Source: Micromussa lordhowensis
Taxonomy: Eukaryota > Cnidaria > Anthozoa > Scleractinia > Lobophylliidae
Direction: 5' to 3'
Length of the DNA stretch: 64,000 nucleotides
NCBI GenBank assembly: GCA_964020085.1
Contig: CAXHUQ010000601.1
Location: 702,501-766,500, forward strand
This document shows positions 30,381 to 45,000 of the stretch, piece after piece (positions within the stretch are counted from its first letter, which is position 1; the number at the start of each line of letters is the position of its first letter). The position numbers and the translations under genes were made by a program. The notes beneath the pieces are model-generated. The model had not been told where the DNA came from. It saw only the letters and a list, made by a program, of their open reading frames with translations, and did not search any database.

Positions 30381-33072
30381 CTCCTAATTAGAAGGCACTG
30401 GAAGTGCCAACGTAGCACAACAATTTTGCAGGAAACCGCGGCTCCCAAAGTGCCCGTAAAGCCGAGCTATTGCAAATTTGGCAAGAACACCCTCAGCGCG
30501 CATTTTCTAAAATTCTGCACAGTTGCGACCAGGGGAAAGTCCTGCAGAAAGAAGGCCAGAAAAAACACCCTAACGCAAATGCCATCATCTCCTGATTAGA
30601 ACGCACTTGAAGTGCCAACATAGCACAACATTTTGCAGCAAACCGCGGCTCCCTAAGTGCCCGTAAAGCCGAGCTATGGCAAATTTGGCAAGGACACAAT
30701 CAGCGCGCATTTTCTGAAATTCTGCAAAGTTGCGACCAGGGAAAAAACCTGCAGAAATAAGGCCAAAAAAAAAAAAACTCTGGCGCAAATGCCATTATCT
30801 CTTAATTAGAATGCACTTAAAGTGCCAACATAGCACAGCATTTTGCAGCAAACCGCAGCTCCCAAAGTGCCCGTAAAGCCGAGCTATGGCAAATTTGGCA
30901 AGGACACCCTCAGCGCGCATTTTCTGAAATTCTGCAAAGTCGCGAGCAGGGGAAAAACCTGCAGAGAGAAGGGCAGAAAAAACACCCTGGCGCAAATGGC
31001 ATCATCTCCTAATTAAAATGCACTTAAAGTGCCAACATAGCACAACATTTTGCAGCCAACCGCGGCTTCCTAAGTGCCCGTAAAGCCGAGCTATGGCAAA
31101 TTTGGCAAGGACACCCTCAGCGCCCATTTTCTGAAGTTCTGCAAAGTTGCGACCAGGAGAAAAACCTGCAGAAAGAAGGCCAAAAAAAACACCCTGGCGC
31201 AAATGCCATTATCTCCTAATTAGCATACACTTAAAGTGCCAAGATAGCACAACATTTTGCAGCACACCGCGGCTCCCTAAGTGCCAGTAAAGCCGAGCTA
31301 TGGCAAATTTGGCAAGGACACCCTCAGTGCGCATTTTCTAAAATTCTGCAAAGTTGCGACCAGGGGAAAGTCCTGCAGAAAGAAGGCAAAAAAAATACCC
31401 TGGCGCAAATGCCATCATCTCCTAATTAGAATGCACTTAAAGCGCCAACATAGCACAACATTTTGCAGCAAACTGCGGCTCCCAAAGTGCCCGTAAGGCT
31501 GAGCTATGGCAAATTTGGCAAAGACACCCTCAGCGCGCATTTTCTAAAATTCTACAAAGTTGCGACCAGGAGAAAGTCCTGCAGAAAGAAGGCCAGAAAA
31601 AACACCCTGGCGCAAACGCCATCATCTCGTAATTACCATGCACTTAAAGTGCCAACATAGCACAACATTTTGCAGCAAACCGCGGCTCCCTAAGTGCCCG
31701 TAAAGCCGAGCTATCGCAAATTTGGCAAGGACACCCTCAGGGCGCATTTTCTGAAATTCTGCAAAGTCGCGAGCAGGGGAAAAACCTGCAGAAAGAAGGG
31801 CAAAAAAAACACCCTGGCGCAAATGCTATCATCTCCTAATTAAAATGCACTTAAAGTGCCAACATAGCACAACATTTTGCAGCAAACCGCGGCTTCCTAA
31901 GTGCCCGTAAAGCCGAGCTATGGCAAATTTGGCAAGGACACGCTCAGCGCGCATTTTCTGAAATTCTGCAAAAATGCAACCAGGGGAAAAGCCTGCAGAA
32001 AGAAGGCCAGAAAAAACACCGTGTCGCAAATGCCAACATCTCTTACATAAAATGCACTTGAAGTGCCAACATAGCACAACATTTTGCAGCGAACCGCGGC
32101 TTCCTAAGTGCCCGTAAAGCCGAGCTATGGCAAATTTGGCAAGGACACCCTCAGCGCGCATTTTTTGAAATTCTGCAAAGTAGCGACAAAGGGGGAAAAC
32201 CTGCAGAAAGAAGGCTAAAAAAAACACCCTGGCGCAAATGCCATCATCTCGTAGTTAAAATGCACTTGAAGTGCAAACATAGCACAACATTTTGCAGCAA
32301 ACCGCGGCTCCCTAAGTGCCCGTAAAGCAAAGCTATTTCAAATTTGGCAAGGACACCCTCAGTGCGCATTTTCTGAAATTCTGCAAAGTTGCGACCAGGG
32401 GAAAAACCTGCAGAAAGAAGGCCAAAAAAAACACGCTGGCGCAAACGCCATCATCTCCTAATTAGAATGCTCTTGAAGTGCCAACATAGCACAACATTTT
32501 GCAGCGAACCGCGGCTCCCAAAGTGCCCGTAAAGCCGAGCTGTGGCAAATTTGGCCAGGACACCCTCAGCGCGCATTTTCTGAAATTTTGCAAAGTTGCG
32601 ACTAGGGGAAAAACCTGCAGAAAGAAGGCCAGAAAAAACACCCTGGCGCAAACGCCATCATCTCCTAATTAGAATGCACTTAACGTACCAACATAGCACA
32701 ACATTTTGCAGCAAACGGCGGCTCCCAAAGTGCCCGTAAAGCCGAGCTGTGGCAAATTTGGCAAGGACACCCTCAGCGCGCATTTTCTGAAATTCTACAA
32801 AGTTGCGACCAGGGGAAAAACCTGCAGAAAGAAGGCCAGGAAAAAAACCCTGGCGCAAATTCCATCATCTCCTAATTAAAATGCACTTAAAGTGCAAACA
32901 TAGCACAACATTTTGCAGCAAGCCGCGGCTCTCTAAGTGCCCGTAAAGCCGAGCTATGGCAAATTTGGCAAGGACACCGTCAGCCAGCATTTTCTGAAAT
33001 TCTGCAAAGTTGCGACCATCGAAAAAAACCTGCAGAAAGAAGGCCAAAAAAAACACCCTGATGCAAACGCCA

Positions 33073-33890
33073 TCATCTCCTAGTTAAAATGCACTTAAAG
33101 TGCAAACATAGCACAAAATTTTGCAGCAAACCGCGGCTCCCTAAGTGCCCGTAATGCCGAGCTATGGCAAATTTGGCAAGGACACCCTCAGCGCGCATTT
33201 TCTGAAATTCTGCAAAGTTGCGGCCAGGGGAAAAACCTGCAGAAAGAAGGCCAAAAAAACACCCTGGCGCAAACGCCATCATCTCCTAACTAGAATGCAC
33301 CTGAAGTGCCAACATAGCACAACATTTTGCAGCAAACCGCGGCTCCCAAAGTGCCCGTAAAGCCGAGCTGTGGCAAATTTGGCAAGGACACCGTCAGCCA
33401 GCATTTTCTGAAATTCTGCAAAGTTGCGACCAGGTGAAAAACCTGCAGAAAGAAGGCCAAAAGAAACACCCTGACGCAAACGCCATCATCTCCTAGTTAA
33501 AATGCACTTAAAGTGCAAACATAGCACAAAATTTTGCAGCAAACCGCGGCTCCCTAAGTGCCCGTAAAGCCGAGCTATGGCAAATTTGGCAAGGACACCC
33601 TCAGCGCGCATTTTCGGAAATTCTGCAAAGTTGCGGCCAGGGGAAAAACCTGCAGAAAGAAGGCCAAAAAAACACCCTGGCGCAAACGCCATCATCTCCT
33701 AACTAGAATGCACCTGAAGTGCCAACATAGCACAACATTTTGCAGCAAACCGCGGCTCCCAAAGTGCCCGTAAAGCCGAGCTGTGGCAAATTTGGCAAGG
33801 ACACCCTCAGCGCGCATTTTCTGAAATTCTGCAAAGTTGCGACCAGGGGAAAAACCTGCAGAAAGAAGGCCAGGAAAAAAACCCTGGCGC
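33073..33890 (+). repeat. Two-monomer duplication (413-bp period)
   Basis: 33073-33480 and 33486-33890 match as pairs, with GCAAACATAGCACAAAATTT followed by TAACTAGAATGCACCTGAAG in each pair. The same first unit type recurs again at about 34110. Confidence 0.7.
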
Positions 33891-35019
33891 AAATGCCATC
33901 ATCTCCTAATTAAAATGCACTTAAAGTGCAAACATAGCACAACATTTTGCAGCAAGCCGCGGCTCTCTAAATGCCCGTAAAGCCGAGCTATGGCAAATTT
34001 GGCAAGGACACCGTCAGCCAGCATTTTCTGAAATTCTGCAAAGTTGCGAGCAGGGGAAAAACCTGCAGAAAGAAGGCCAAAAAAAAACACCCTGACGCAA
34101 ACGCCATCATCTCCTAGTTAAAATGCACTTAAAAGTGCAAACATAGCACAAAATTTTGCAGCAAACCGCGGCTCCCTAAGTGCCCGTAAAGCCGAGCTAT
34201 GGCAAATTTGGCAAGGACACCCTCAGCGCGCATTTTCTGAAATTCTGCAAAAGTTGCGACCAGGGGAAAAACCTGCAGAAAGAAGGCCAAAAAAACACCC
34301 TGGCGCAAACGCCATCATCTCCTAACTAGAATGCACCTGAACTGCCATCATAGCACAACATTTTGCAGCAAACCGCGGCTCCCTAAGTGCCCGTAAAGCC
34401 CAGCTATGTCAAATTTGGCAAGGACACCCTCAGCGCACATTTTCTTAAATTTTGCAAAGTTGCAACCAGGGGAAAGTCCTGCAGAAAGAAGGCCAGAAAA
34501 AACACCCTGGCGCAAATGCTATCATCTCCTAATTACAATGCACTTGAAGTGCCAACATAGCACAACAATTTGCAGCAAACCGCGGCTCCCTAAGTGACCG
34601 TAAAGCCGTGCTATGGCAAATTTGGCAAGAACACCCTCAGCGCGCATTTTCTGAAATTCTGCAAAGTTGCAACCAGGGGAAAAACCTGCAGAAAGAAGGC
34701 CAGAAAAAACACCGTGTTGCAAATGCCATCATCTCTTAAATAAAATGCACTTGAAGTGCCAACATAGCACAACATTTTGCAGCAAACCGCGGCTCCCTAA
34801 GTGCCTGTAAAGCCGAGCTATGGCAAATTTGACAAGGACACCCAAAGCGCGCATTTTCTGAAATTCTGCAAAGTTGCGACCAGTGAAAAAACCTGCAGAA
34901 AGAAGGCCAGAAAAAACACCCTGGCGCAAATGCTATCATCTCGTAATTATAATGCACTTAAAGTGCAAACATAGCACAACATTTTGCAGCAAACCGCGGC
35001 TCTCTAAGTGCCCGTAAAG

Positions 35020-35045
35020 CCGAGCTAAGGCCAAAAAAACACACT
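35020..35045 (+). repeat. Short monomer with internal deletion
   Basis: GCCGAGCTA at 35019-35027 is followed directly by AGGCCAAAAAAAC, so about 83 bp of the centre of the unit is missing. Confidence 0.8.
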
Positions 35046-35689
35046 GGCGCAAACGCCATTATCTCCTAAGTAGAATGCACTTAACTGCCAACATAGCACA
35101 ACATTTTGCAGCAAACCGCGGCTCCCTAAGTGCCCGTAAAGCCGAGTTATGGCAAATTTGGCAAGGACACCCTCAGCGCGCATTTTCTGAAATTCTGCAA
35201 AGTTGCGACCAGGGGAAAGTCCTCCAGAAAGAAGGCCAGAAAAAACACCCTGGCGAAAATGCCATCATCTCCTAATTAAAATGCACGTGAAGTGCCAACA
35301 TAGCACACCATTTTTTAGCAAACTGCGGCTCCCTAAGTGCCCGTAAAGGCGAGCTATGGCAAATTTGGCAAGGACACCCTCAGCGCGCATTTTCTGAAAT
35401 TCTGCAAAGTTGCGACCAGGGTAAAAACCTGCAGAAAGAAGGCCAGGAAAAACACCCTGGCGAAAATGCCATTATCTGCTAATTAAAATGCACTTTTAGT
35501 GCTAACAAAGCACAACATTTTGCAGCAAACCGTTGCTCCCTAAGTGCCCGTAAAGCCGAGCTATGGCAAATTTGGCAAGGACACCCTCAGCGGGCATTTC
35601 CTGAAATTCTGCAAAGTTGCAAGCAGGGGAAAGTCCTGCAGAAGGAAGGCAAGAAAAAACACCCTGGCGCAAATGCCATCATCTCCCTA

Positions 35690-37960
35690 TTAGAATGCAC
35701 TTCAAACGCCAACATAGCAGAACATTTTGCAGCAAACCGCGGCTCCCTAAGTGCCCGTAATGCCGAGCTATGGCAAATTTGGGAAGGACACCCTCAGCGC
35801 GCATTTTCTGAAATTCTGCAAAGTTGCGAACAGGGGAAAAACCTTCAGAAACAAGGCCAGAAAAAACATCCTGTCGCAAATGCCATTATCTCCTAATTAA
35901 AATGCACTTAAAGTGCCAACATAGCACAACATTTTGCAGCAAACCGCGGCTCCCAAAGTGCTCGTAAAGCCGAGCTATGGCAAATTAGGCAAGGACACCC
36001 TCAGTGCGCATTTTCCCAAAATTCTGCAAAGTTGCGACCAGGGGAAAGTCCTGCAGAAAGAAGGCCAGAAAAAACACCCTGCCGCAAATGCCATTATCTC
36101 CTAATTAAAATGAACTTAAAGTGCCAACATAGCACAACATTTTGCAGCAAACTGCAGTTCCCAAAGTGCCCGTAAAGCCGAGCTATAGCAAATTTGGCAA
36201 GGACACCCTCAGCGCGCATTTTCTAAAATTCTGCAAAGTTGCGACCAGGGGAACGTCCTGCAGAAAGAAGGCCAGAGAAAACACCCTGGCGCAAATGCCA
36301 TCATCTCCTAATTAAAATGGTCTTGAAGTGCCAACATAGCACAACATTTTGCAGCAAACCGCGGCTCTTTAAGTGCCCGTAAAGCCGAGCTATGGCAAAT
36401 TTGGCAAGGACAACCGCAGCGCGCATTTTCTGAAGTTCTGCAAAGTTGCGACCAGGGGAAAAACCTGCAGAAAGAAGGCCAGAAAAAACACCCTGGCGCA
36501 AATGCCATTATCTCCTAATTAAAATACACTTTAAGTGCCAACAGAGCACAACATTTTGCAGCAATCCGCGGCTCCCAAAGTGCACGTAAAGCCGAGCTAT
36601 GGCAAATTTGGCAAGGACACCCTCGGCGCGCATTTTCTGAAATTCTGCAAAGTTGCGACCAGGGGAAACTCCTGCAGAAAGAAGGCCAGAAAAAACACCC
36701 TGGCGCAAATGCCATCATCTCCTAATTTGGATGCACTTCAAGTGCCAACATAGCACAACATTTTGCAGCAAACCGCGGCTCCCTAAGTGCCCGTAAAGCC
36801 GAGCTATGGCAAATTTGGCAAGGACACCCTCAGCGCACATTTTCTGAAATTCTGCAAAGTTGCGACCAGGGGAAAAACCTGCAGAAAGAAGGCCAGAGAA
36901 AACACCCTGGCGCAAATGCCATCATCTCCTTATTAGAATGCACTTAAAATGCCAACATAGCAGAACATTTGCAGCAAACCGCGGCTCCCTAAGTGCCCGT
37001 AATGCCGAGCTATGGCAAATTTGGGAAGGACACCCTCAGCGCGCATTTTCTGAAATTCTGCAAAGTTGCGAACAGGGGAAAAACCTTCAGAAACAAGGCC
37101 AGAAAAAACATCCTGTCGCAAATGCCATTATCTCCTAATTAAAATGCACTAAAAGTGCCAACATAGCACAACATTTTGCAGCAAACCGCGGCTCCCAAAG
37201 TGCTCGTAAAGCCGAGCTATGGCAAATTTGGCAAGGACACCCTCAGCGCGCATTTTCTCAAAATTCTGCAAAGTTGCGACCAGGGGAAAGTCCTGCAGAA
37301 AGAAGGCCAGAAAAAACACCCTGCCGCAAATGCCATCATCTCCTAATTAAAATGCACTTAAAGTGCCAACATAGCACAACATTTTGCAGCAAACTGCAGC
37401 TCCCAAAGTGCCCGTAAAGCCGAGCTATAGCAAATTTGGCAAGGACACCCTCAGCGCGCATTTTCTGAAATTCTGCAAAGTTGCGACCAGGGGAACGTCC
37501 TGCAGAAAGAAGGCCAGAGAAAACACCCTGGGGCAAATGCCATCATCTCCTAATTAAAATGGTCTTGAAGTGCCAACATAGCACAACATTTTGCAGCAAA
37601 CCGCGGCTCCCTAAGTGCCCGTAAAGCCGAGCTATGGCAAATTTGGCAAGGACAACCGCAGCCCGCATTTTCTGAAGTTCTGCAAAGTTGCGACCAGGGG
37701 AAAAACCTGCAGAAAGACGGCCAGAAAAAACACCCTGGCGCAAATGCCATTATCTCCTAATTAAAATACACTTTAAGTGCCAACAGAGCACAACATTTTG
37801 CAGCAAACCGCGGCTCCCAAAGTGCACGTAAAGCCGAGCCATGGCAAATTTGGCAAGGACACCCTCGGCGCGCATTTTCTGAAATTCTGCAAAGTTGCGA
37901 CCAGGGGAAAAACCTGCAGAAAGAAGGCCAAAAAAAACACCCTGGCGCAAATGCCATTAT
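35690..37960 (+). repeat. Six-monomer duplication (1,242-bp period)
   Basis: 35690-36931 is followed by a second, slightly shorter copy at 36932-37960. Shared private features include GTTGCGAACAGGGGAAAAAC with CTTCAGAAACAAGG, GACAACCGCAGC, and ATGGTCTTGAAG. The second copy has one base fewer in TTTGCAGC near 36969. Confidence 0.85.
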
Positions 37961-40025
37961 GTCTTAATTAGAATGCACTTAAAGTGCTAACATAGCACAA
38001 CATTTGGCAGCAACCTGCGGCTCCCAAAGCGCCCGTAAAGCCGAGCTATGGCAAATTGGGGAGGGACACCCTCAGCGCGCATTTTCTGAAATTCTCCAAA
38101 GTTGCGACCAGGGGAAAAACCTGCAGAAAGAAGGCCAGAAAAAACACCCTGGCGCAAATGCCATTATCTCCTAATTAAAATGCACTTAACCTGCCAACAT
38201 AGCACAACATTTTGCAGCAAACCGCGGCTCCCAAAGTGCCCGTAACGCCGAGCTATGGCAAATTTGGCAAGGACACCCTCAGCGCGCATTTTCTGAAATT
38301 CTGCAAAGTTGCGACCAGGGGAAAAACCTGCAGAAAAAAGGCCAGAAAAAACAACCTGGCGCAAATCCCATTATCTCCTTATTAAAATGCACTTAACGTG
38401 TTAACATAGCACAACATTTTGCAGCAAACCGCGGCTCCCAAAGTGCCCGTAAAGCCGAGCTATTGCAAATTTGGCAAGGACACCCTCAGCGCTCATTTTC
38501 TGAAATTCTGCAAAGTTGCGACCAGGGGAAAGTTCTGCAGAAAGAAGGCCAGAAAAAAACCCTGGCGCAAATGTCATCATCTCCTAATTAGAATGCACTT
38601 GAAGTGCCAACATAGCACAACATTTTGCAGCAAACGGCGGCTCCCTAAGTGCCCGTAAAGCCGAGCTATGGCAAATTTGGCAAGGACACCCTCAGCGCGC
38701 ATTTTCTTAAATTCTGCCAAGTTGCGACCAGGGGAAAGTCTTGCAGAAAGAAGGCCAGAAAAACACCCTGGCGCAAATGCCATTATCTCGTATTTAAAAT
38801 GCACTTAAAGTGCCAGCATAGCACAACATTTAGCAGCAAACTGCGGCTCCCAAAGTGCCCGTAAAGCCGAGCTATGTCAAATTTGGCAAGGACACCCTCA
38901 GCGCCCACTTTCTGAAATTCTCCAAAGTTGCGACCAGAGAAAAAACCTGCAGGAAGAAGGCCAGAAAAAACACCCTGGCGCAAATGGCATTATCTCCTAT
39001 TTAAAATGCACTTAAAGAGCCAGCATAGCACAACATTTTGCAGCAAACCGTTGCTCCCTAAGTGCCCGTAAAGCCGAGCTATGGCAAATTTGGCAAGGAC
39101 ACCCTCAGCGCGCATTTTCTGAAATTCTGCAAAGTTGCGACCAGGGGAAAAACCTGCAGAAAGAAGGCCAAAAAAAACACCCTGGCGCAAATGCCATTAT
39201 CTCTTAATTAGAATGCACTTAAAGTGCCAACATAGCACAACATTTGGCAGCAAACCGCGGCTCCCAAAGCGCCCGTAAAGCCGAGCTATGGCAAATTGGG
39301 CAAGGACACCCTCAGCGCGCATTTTCTGAAATTCTCCAAAGTTGCGACCAGGGGAAAAATCTGCAGAAAGAAGGCCAGAAAAAACACCCTGGCGCAAATG
39401 CTATTATCTCCTAATTAAAATGCACTTAACGTGCCAACATAGCACAACATTTTGCAGCAAGCCGCGGCTCCCAAAGTGCCCGTAACGCCGAGCTATGGCA
39501 AATTTGGCAAGGACACCCTCAGCGCGCATTTTCTGAAATTCTGCAAAGTTGCGACCAGGGGAAAAACCTGCAGAAAAAAGGCCAGAAAAAACAACCTGGC
39601 GCAAATGCCATTATCTCCTAATTAAAATGCACTTAACGTGTTAACATAGCACAACATTTTGCAGCAAACAGCGGCTCCCAAAGTGCCCGTAAAGCCGAGC
39701 TATTGCAAATTTGGCAAGGACACCCTCAGCGCGCATTTTCTGAAATTCTGCAAAGTTGCGACCAGGGGAAAGTTCTGCAGAAAGAAGGCCAGAAAAAAAC
39801 CCTGGCGCAAATGTCATCATCTCCTAATTAGAATGCACTTGAAGTGCCAACATAGCACAACATTTTGCAGCAAACGGCGGCTCCCTAAGTGCCCGTAAAG
39901 CCGAGCTATGGCAAATTTGGCAAGGACACCCTCAGCGCCCATTTTCTTAAATTCTGCCAAGTTGCGACCAGGGGAAAGTCTTGCAGAAAGAAGGCCAGAA
40001 AAACACCCTGGCGCAAATGCCATCA
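37960..40025 (+). repeat. A different six-monomer duplication (1,240-bp period)
   Basis: 37960-38785 recurs at about 39200-40025. Shared marks are CATTTGGCAGC with AAAGCGCCCG, GCACTTAACGTGTTAACATAG, the CAAACGGCGGCTCCC unit and GTCTTGCAGAAAG. It lies directly after the preceding six-mer but uses other units. Confidence 0.85.
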
Positions 40026-41263
40026 TCTTCTAATTAAAACGCACTTAAAGTGCCATCATAGCACAACATTTTGCAGCAAACCGCGGCTCCCAAAGTGCCC
40101 GTAAAGCCGAGCTATGGGAAATTTGGCAAGGACACCCTTAGCGCGTATTTTCTGAAATTCTGCAAAGTTGCGACCAGGGGAAAGTCCTGCAGAAAGAAGG
40201 CCAGACAAAACACCCTGGCGCAAATGCCATTATCTTTTAATTAGAATGCACTTAAAGTGCCAACATAGCACAACATTTTGCAGCAAACCGCGCTCCCAAA
40301 GTGCCCGTAAAGCCGAGCTATGACAAATTTGGCACGGACACCCTCAGCGCGCATTTTTTGAAATGCTCTAAAGTTGCGACCAGGGGAAAAACCTGCAGAA
40401 AGAAGGCCAGAAAAAGCACCCCGGCGCAAATGCCATTATCTCCCAATTAAAATGCACTTAAAGTGCCAACATAGCACAACATTTTGCAGCAAACCGCGGC
40501 TCCCAAAGTGCCCGTAAAGCCGAGCTATGGCAAATTTGGCAAGGACACCCTCAGCGCGCATTTTCTGAAATTCTGCAAAGTTGCGACCAGGAGAAAAAGC
40601 TGCAGAAAGAAGGCCAGAAAAAACACCCTGGCGCAAATGCCATTATCTCTCAATTAGAATGCACTTAAAGTGCCAATATAGCACAACATTTTGCAGCAAA
40701 CCGCGGCTCCCAAAGTGCCCGTAAAGCCGAGCTATGGCAAATTTGGCAAGGACACCCTCAGCGCGCATTTTCTGAAATTCTGCAAAGTTGCGACCAGGGG
40801 AAAAACCTGCAGAAAGAAAACCAGAAAAAACACCCTGGCGCAAATGCCATTATCTCCTAACTAAAACGCACTTAAAATGCCAACATAGCACAACATTTTG
40901 CAGCAAACCGCGGCTCCCTAAGTGCCCGTAAAGCCGAGCTATGGAAAATTTGGCAAGGACACCCTCAGCGCGCATTTTCTGAAATTCTGCAAAGTTGCGA
41001 CCAGGGGAAAGTCCTGCAGAAAGAAGGCCACAAAAAACACCCTGGCGCAAATGCCATCATCTCCTAATTAAAATGCACTTGAAGTGCTTACATAGCACAA
41101 CATTTTGCAGCAAACCGCGGCTCCCTAAGTTCCCGTAAAGCCGACCTATGCCAAATTTGGCAAGGACACCCTCAGCGCGCATTTTCTGAAATTCTGCAAA
41201 GTTGCGACCAGGGGAAAAACCTGCAGAAAGAAGGCCAGAAAAAAAACCCTGGCGCAAACGCCA

Positions 41264-42085
41264 TTATCTCCTTACTAAAACGCCCTTAAAGTGCCAACAT
41301 AGCAACACATTTTGCAGCAAACCGCGGCTCCCTAAGTGCCCGTAAAGCCGAGCTATGGAAAATTTGGCAAGGACACCCTCAGCGCGCATTTTCTGAAATT
41401 CTGCAAAGTTGCGACCACGGGAAAGTCCTGCAGAAAGAACGCCAGACAAAAAACCCTGGCGCAAATGCCATCTTCTCCTAATTAGATTGCACTTCAAGAG
41501 CCAACATAGCACAACATTTTGCAGCAAACTGCGGCTCCCTAAGTGCCCGTAAAGCCGAGCTATGGAAAATTTGGCAAGGACACCCTCAGCGCGCATTTTC
41601 TGAAATTCTGCAAAGTTGCGACCAGGGGAAAGTCCTGCAGAAAGAAGGCCAGACAAAAAACCCTGGCGCAAATGCCATCATCTCCTAAATAGATTGCACT
41701 TCAAGAGCCAACATAGCACAACATTTTGCAGCAAACTGCGGCTCCCTAAGTGCCCGTAAAGCCGAGCTATGGAAAATTTGGCAAGGACACCCTCAGCGCG
41801 CATTTTCTGAAATTCTGCAAAGTTGCGACCAGGGGAAAGTCCTGCAGAAAGAAGGCCAGACAAAAAACCCTGGCGCAAATGCCATCATCTCCTAATTAGA
41901 TTACACTTTAAGAGCCAACATAGCACAACATTTTGCAGCAAACGGCGGCTCCCTAAGTGCCCGTAAAGCCGAGCTATGGAAAATTTGGCATGGACACCCT
42001 CAGCGCGCATTTTCTGAAATTGTGCAAAGTTGCGACCAAGAGAAAGTCCTGCAGAAAGAAGGCCAGACAAAAAACCCTGGCGCAA
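41264..42085 (+). repeat. Four near-identical monomers in a row
   Basis: Units at 41264-42085 share GCTATGGAAAATTTGGC, GGCCAGACAAAAAACCC and CACTTCAAGAGCC or CACTTTAAGAGCC, evidence of recent single-unit expansion. Confidence 0.7.
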
Positions 42086-45000
42086 ATGCCATCATCTCCT
42101 AATTAGATTGCACTTCAAGTGCCAACATAGCACAACATTTTGCAGCAAACCGCGGCTCCCTAAGTGCCCGTAAAGCCGAGCTATGGCAAATTTGGCAAGG
42201 ACACCCTCAGCGCGCATTTTCTGAAATTCTGCAAAGTTGCGACCAGGTGAAAAACCTGCAGAATTAAGGCCAGAAAAATTACCCTGGCGCAAATGCCCTT
42301 ATCTCGTTATAAAAATGCACTTAAAGTGCCAACATAGCACAACATTTTGCAGCAAACCGCGGCTCCCTAAGTGCCCGTAAAGCCGAGCTATGGAAAATTT
42401 GGCAAGGACACCCTCAGCGCGCATTTTCTGAAATTCTGCAAAGTTGCGACCAGGGGAAAGTCCTGCAGAAAGAAGGCCAGAGAAAAAACCCCGGCGCGAA
42501 TGCCATCATCTCCTAATTAGAATGCACTTAAAGTGCCGACATAGCACAAAATTTGCAGCAAACCGCGGCTCCCAAAGTGCCCGAAAATCAGAGCTATGGC
42601 AAATTTGGCAAGGACACCCTCAGCGCGCATTTTCTGAAATTCAGCAAATTTGCGACCAGGGGAAAAACCTGCAGAAAGAAGGCCAGAAAAAGCACCCTGG
42701 CGCAAATGCCATTATCTTTTAATTAGAATGCACTTAAAGTGCCAACATAGCACAACATTTTGCAGCAAACCGCTGCTCCCAAAGTGCCTGTAAAGCCGGG
42801 CTATGAAAAATTTGACAAGGACACCCTCAGCGCGCATTTTCTGTAATTCTGCAAAGATGCGACAAGTGGAAAGTCCTGCAGAAAGAAGGCCAGAAAAAAC
42901 ACCCTGGCGCAAATGCCATCATCTCCTAATTAAAATGCTCTTGAAGTGCCAACATAGCACAACATTTTGCAGCAAACCGCGGTTCCCAAAGTGCCCGAGC
43001 TATGGCAAATGTGGCAAGGACACTCTCAGCGCGCATTTTCTGAAATGCTGCAGAGTTGCGACCAGGGGAAAGTCCTGCAGAAAGAAGGCCACAAAAAGCA
43101 CCCTGGCGCAAATGCCATTATCTCCTAATTAAAATGCACTTGAAGTGGCAACATAGCACAACATTTTGTAGCAAACCGCGGCTCCCTAAGTGCCCGTAAA
43201 GCCGAGCTATGGCAAATTTGGCAAGGACACCCTCAGCGCGCATTATCTGAAATTCTGCAAAGTTGCGACCAAAGGAAAAATCTGCAGAAAGAAGGCCGGA
43301 AAAAACACCCTGGCGCAAATGGCATCATCTCATAATAAGAATGAACTTAATGTGCTAACATAGCCCAAGATTTTGCAGCAAACCGCGGCTCCCAAAGTGC
43401 CCGTAAAGCCGAGCTATGGCAAATTTGGCAAGGACACCCTCAGCGCGCATTTTCTGAAATTCTGCAAAGTTGCGACAAGGAGAAAGTGCTGCAGAAAGAA
43501 GGCCAGAAAAAACACCCTGGTGCAAATGGCATCATCTCATAACAAGAATGCACTTAAAGTGCCAACATAGCACAAGATTTTGCAGCAAACCGCGGCTCCC
43601 AAAGTGCCCGTAAAGCCGAGCTATGGCAAATTTGGCAAGGACACCCTCAGCGCGCATTTTCTGAAATTCTGCAAAGTTGCGACCAGGAGAAAGTCCTGCA
43701 GAAAGAAGGCCAGAAAAAACACCCTGGCGCAAATGGCATCATCTCATAATTAGAATGCACTTAAAGTGCCAACATAGCACAACATTTTGCAGCAAACCGC
43801 GGCTCTCAAAGTGCCCGAAAAGCCGAGCTATGGCAAATTTGGCAAGGACACCCTCAGCGCGCATTTTCCGAAATTCTTCAAAGTTCGACCAGGGGAAAGT
43901 CCTGCAGAAAAAGTCCAGAAAAAAAACCTTGGCGCAAATGCCATCATCTCCTAATTAGAATGCACTTAAAGTGCCAACATAGGACAACATTTTGCAGCAA
44001 ACCGCGGCTCCCTAAGTGCCCGTAAAGCCGAGCTATGGCAAATTTGGCAAGGACACCCTCCACGCGCGTTTTCTGAAATTCTGCAAAGTTGCCACCAGGG
44101 AAAAGTCTTGCAGAAAGAAGGCCAGATAAAATACCCTGGCGCAAATGCCATCATCTCGTAATTAAAATGCGCTTGAAGTGCCAACATAGCACAACATTTT
44201 GCAGCAAACCGCGGCTCCCTAAGTGCCCGTAAAGCCGAGCTATGGTAAATTTGGCAAGGACACCCTCAGCGAGCATTTTCTAAAATTCCGAAAAGTTGCG
44301 ACCAGGGGAAAAACCTGCAGAAAGAAGGCCAGAAAAAACACCCTGGCGCAAATGCCATTATCTCCTAATTAGAATGCCCTTGAAATGCCATCATAGCACA
44401 ACATTTCGCGGCAAACCGCGGTTCCCAAAATGCCCGTAAAGCCGAGCTATGGTAAATGTGGCAAGGACACCCTCAGCGCGCATTTTCTGAAATTCTGCAA
44501 AGTTGCGACCAGGGGAAAGTCCTGCAGAAAGAAGGCCAGAAAAAACACCCTGGCGCAAATGCCATCATCTTTTAATTACAATGCACTTAAAGAGCCAACA
44601 TAGCACAACATTTTGCAGCAAACTGCGGCTCCTTAAGTGCCCGTAAAGCCGAGCTATGGCAAATTTGGCAAGGACACCCTCAGCGCGCATTTTCTGAAAT
44701 TCTGCAAAGTTGCGACCACGGAAAAAACCTGCAGAAAGAAGGCCAGAAAAAATTCCCTGGCGCATATGCCATTATCTCCTAATTAGAATGCACTTACAGT
44801 GCCAACATAGCACAACATTTTGCAGCAAACCGCGGCTCCCAAAGTGCCCGTAAAGCCGTGCTATGGCAAATTTGGCAAGGACACCCTCAACGCGAAATTT
44901 CTGAAATTCTGCAAAGCTGCGACCAGGGGAAATTCCTGCAGAAAGAAAGCCAAAAAAACACCCTGGCGCAAATGCCATCATCTCTTAATTAGAATGCACT

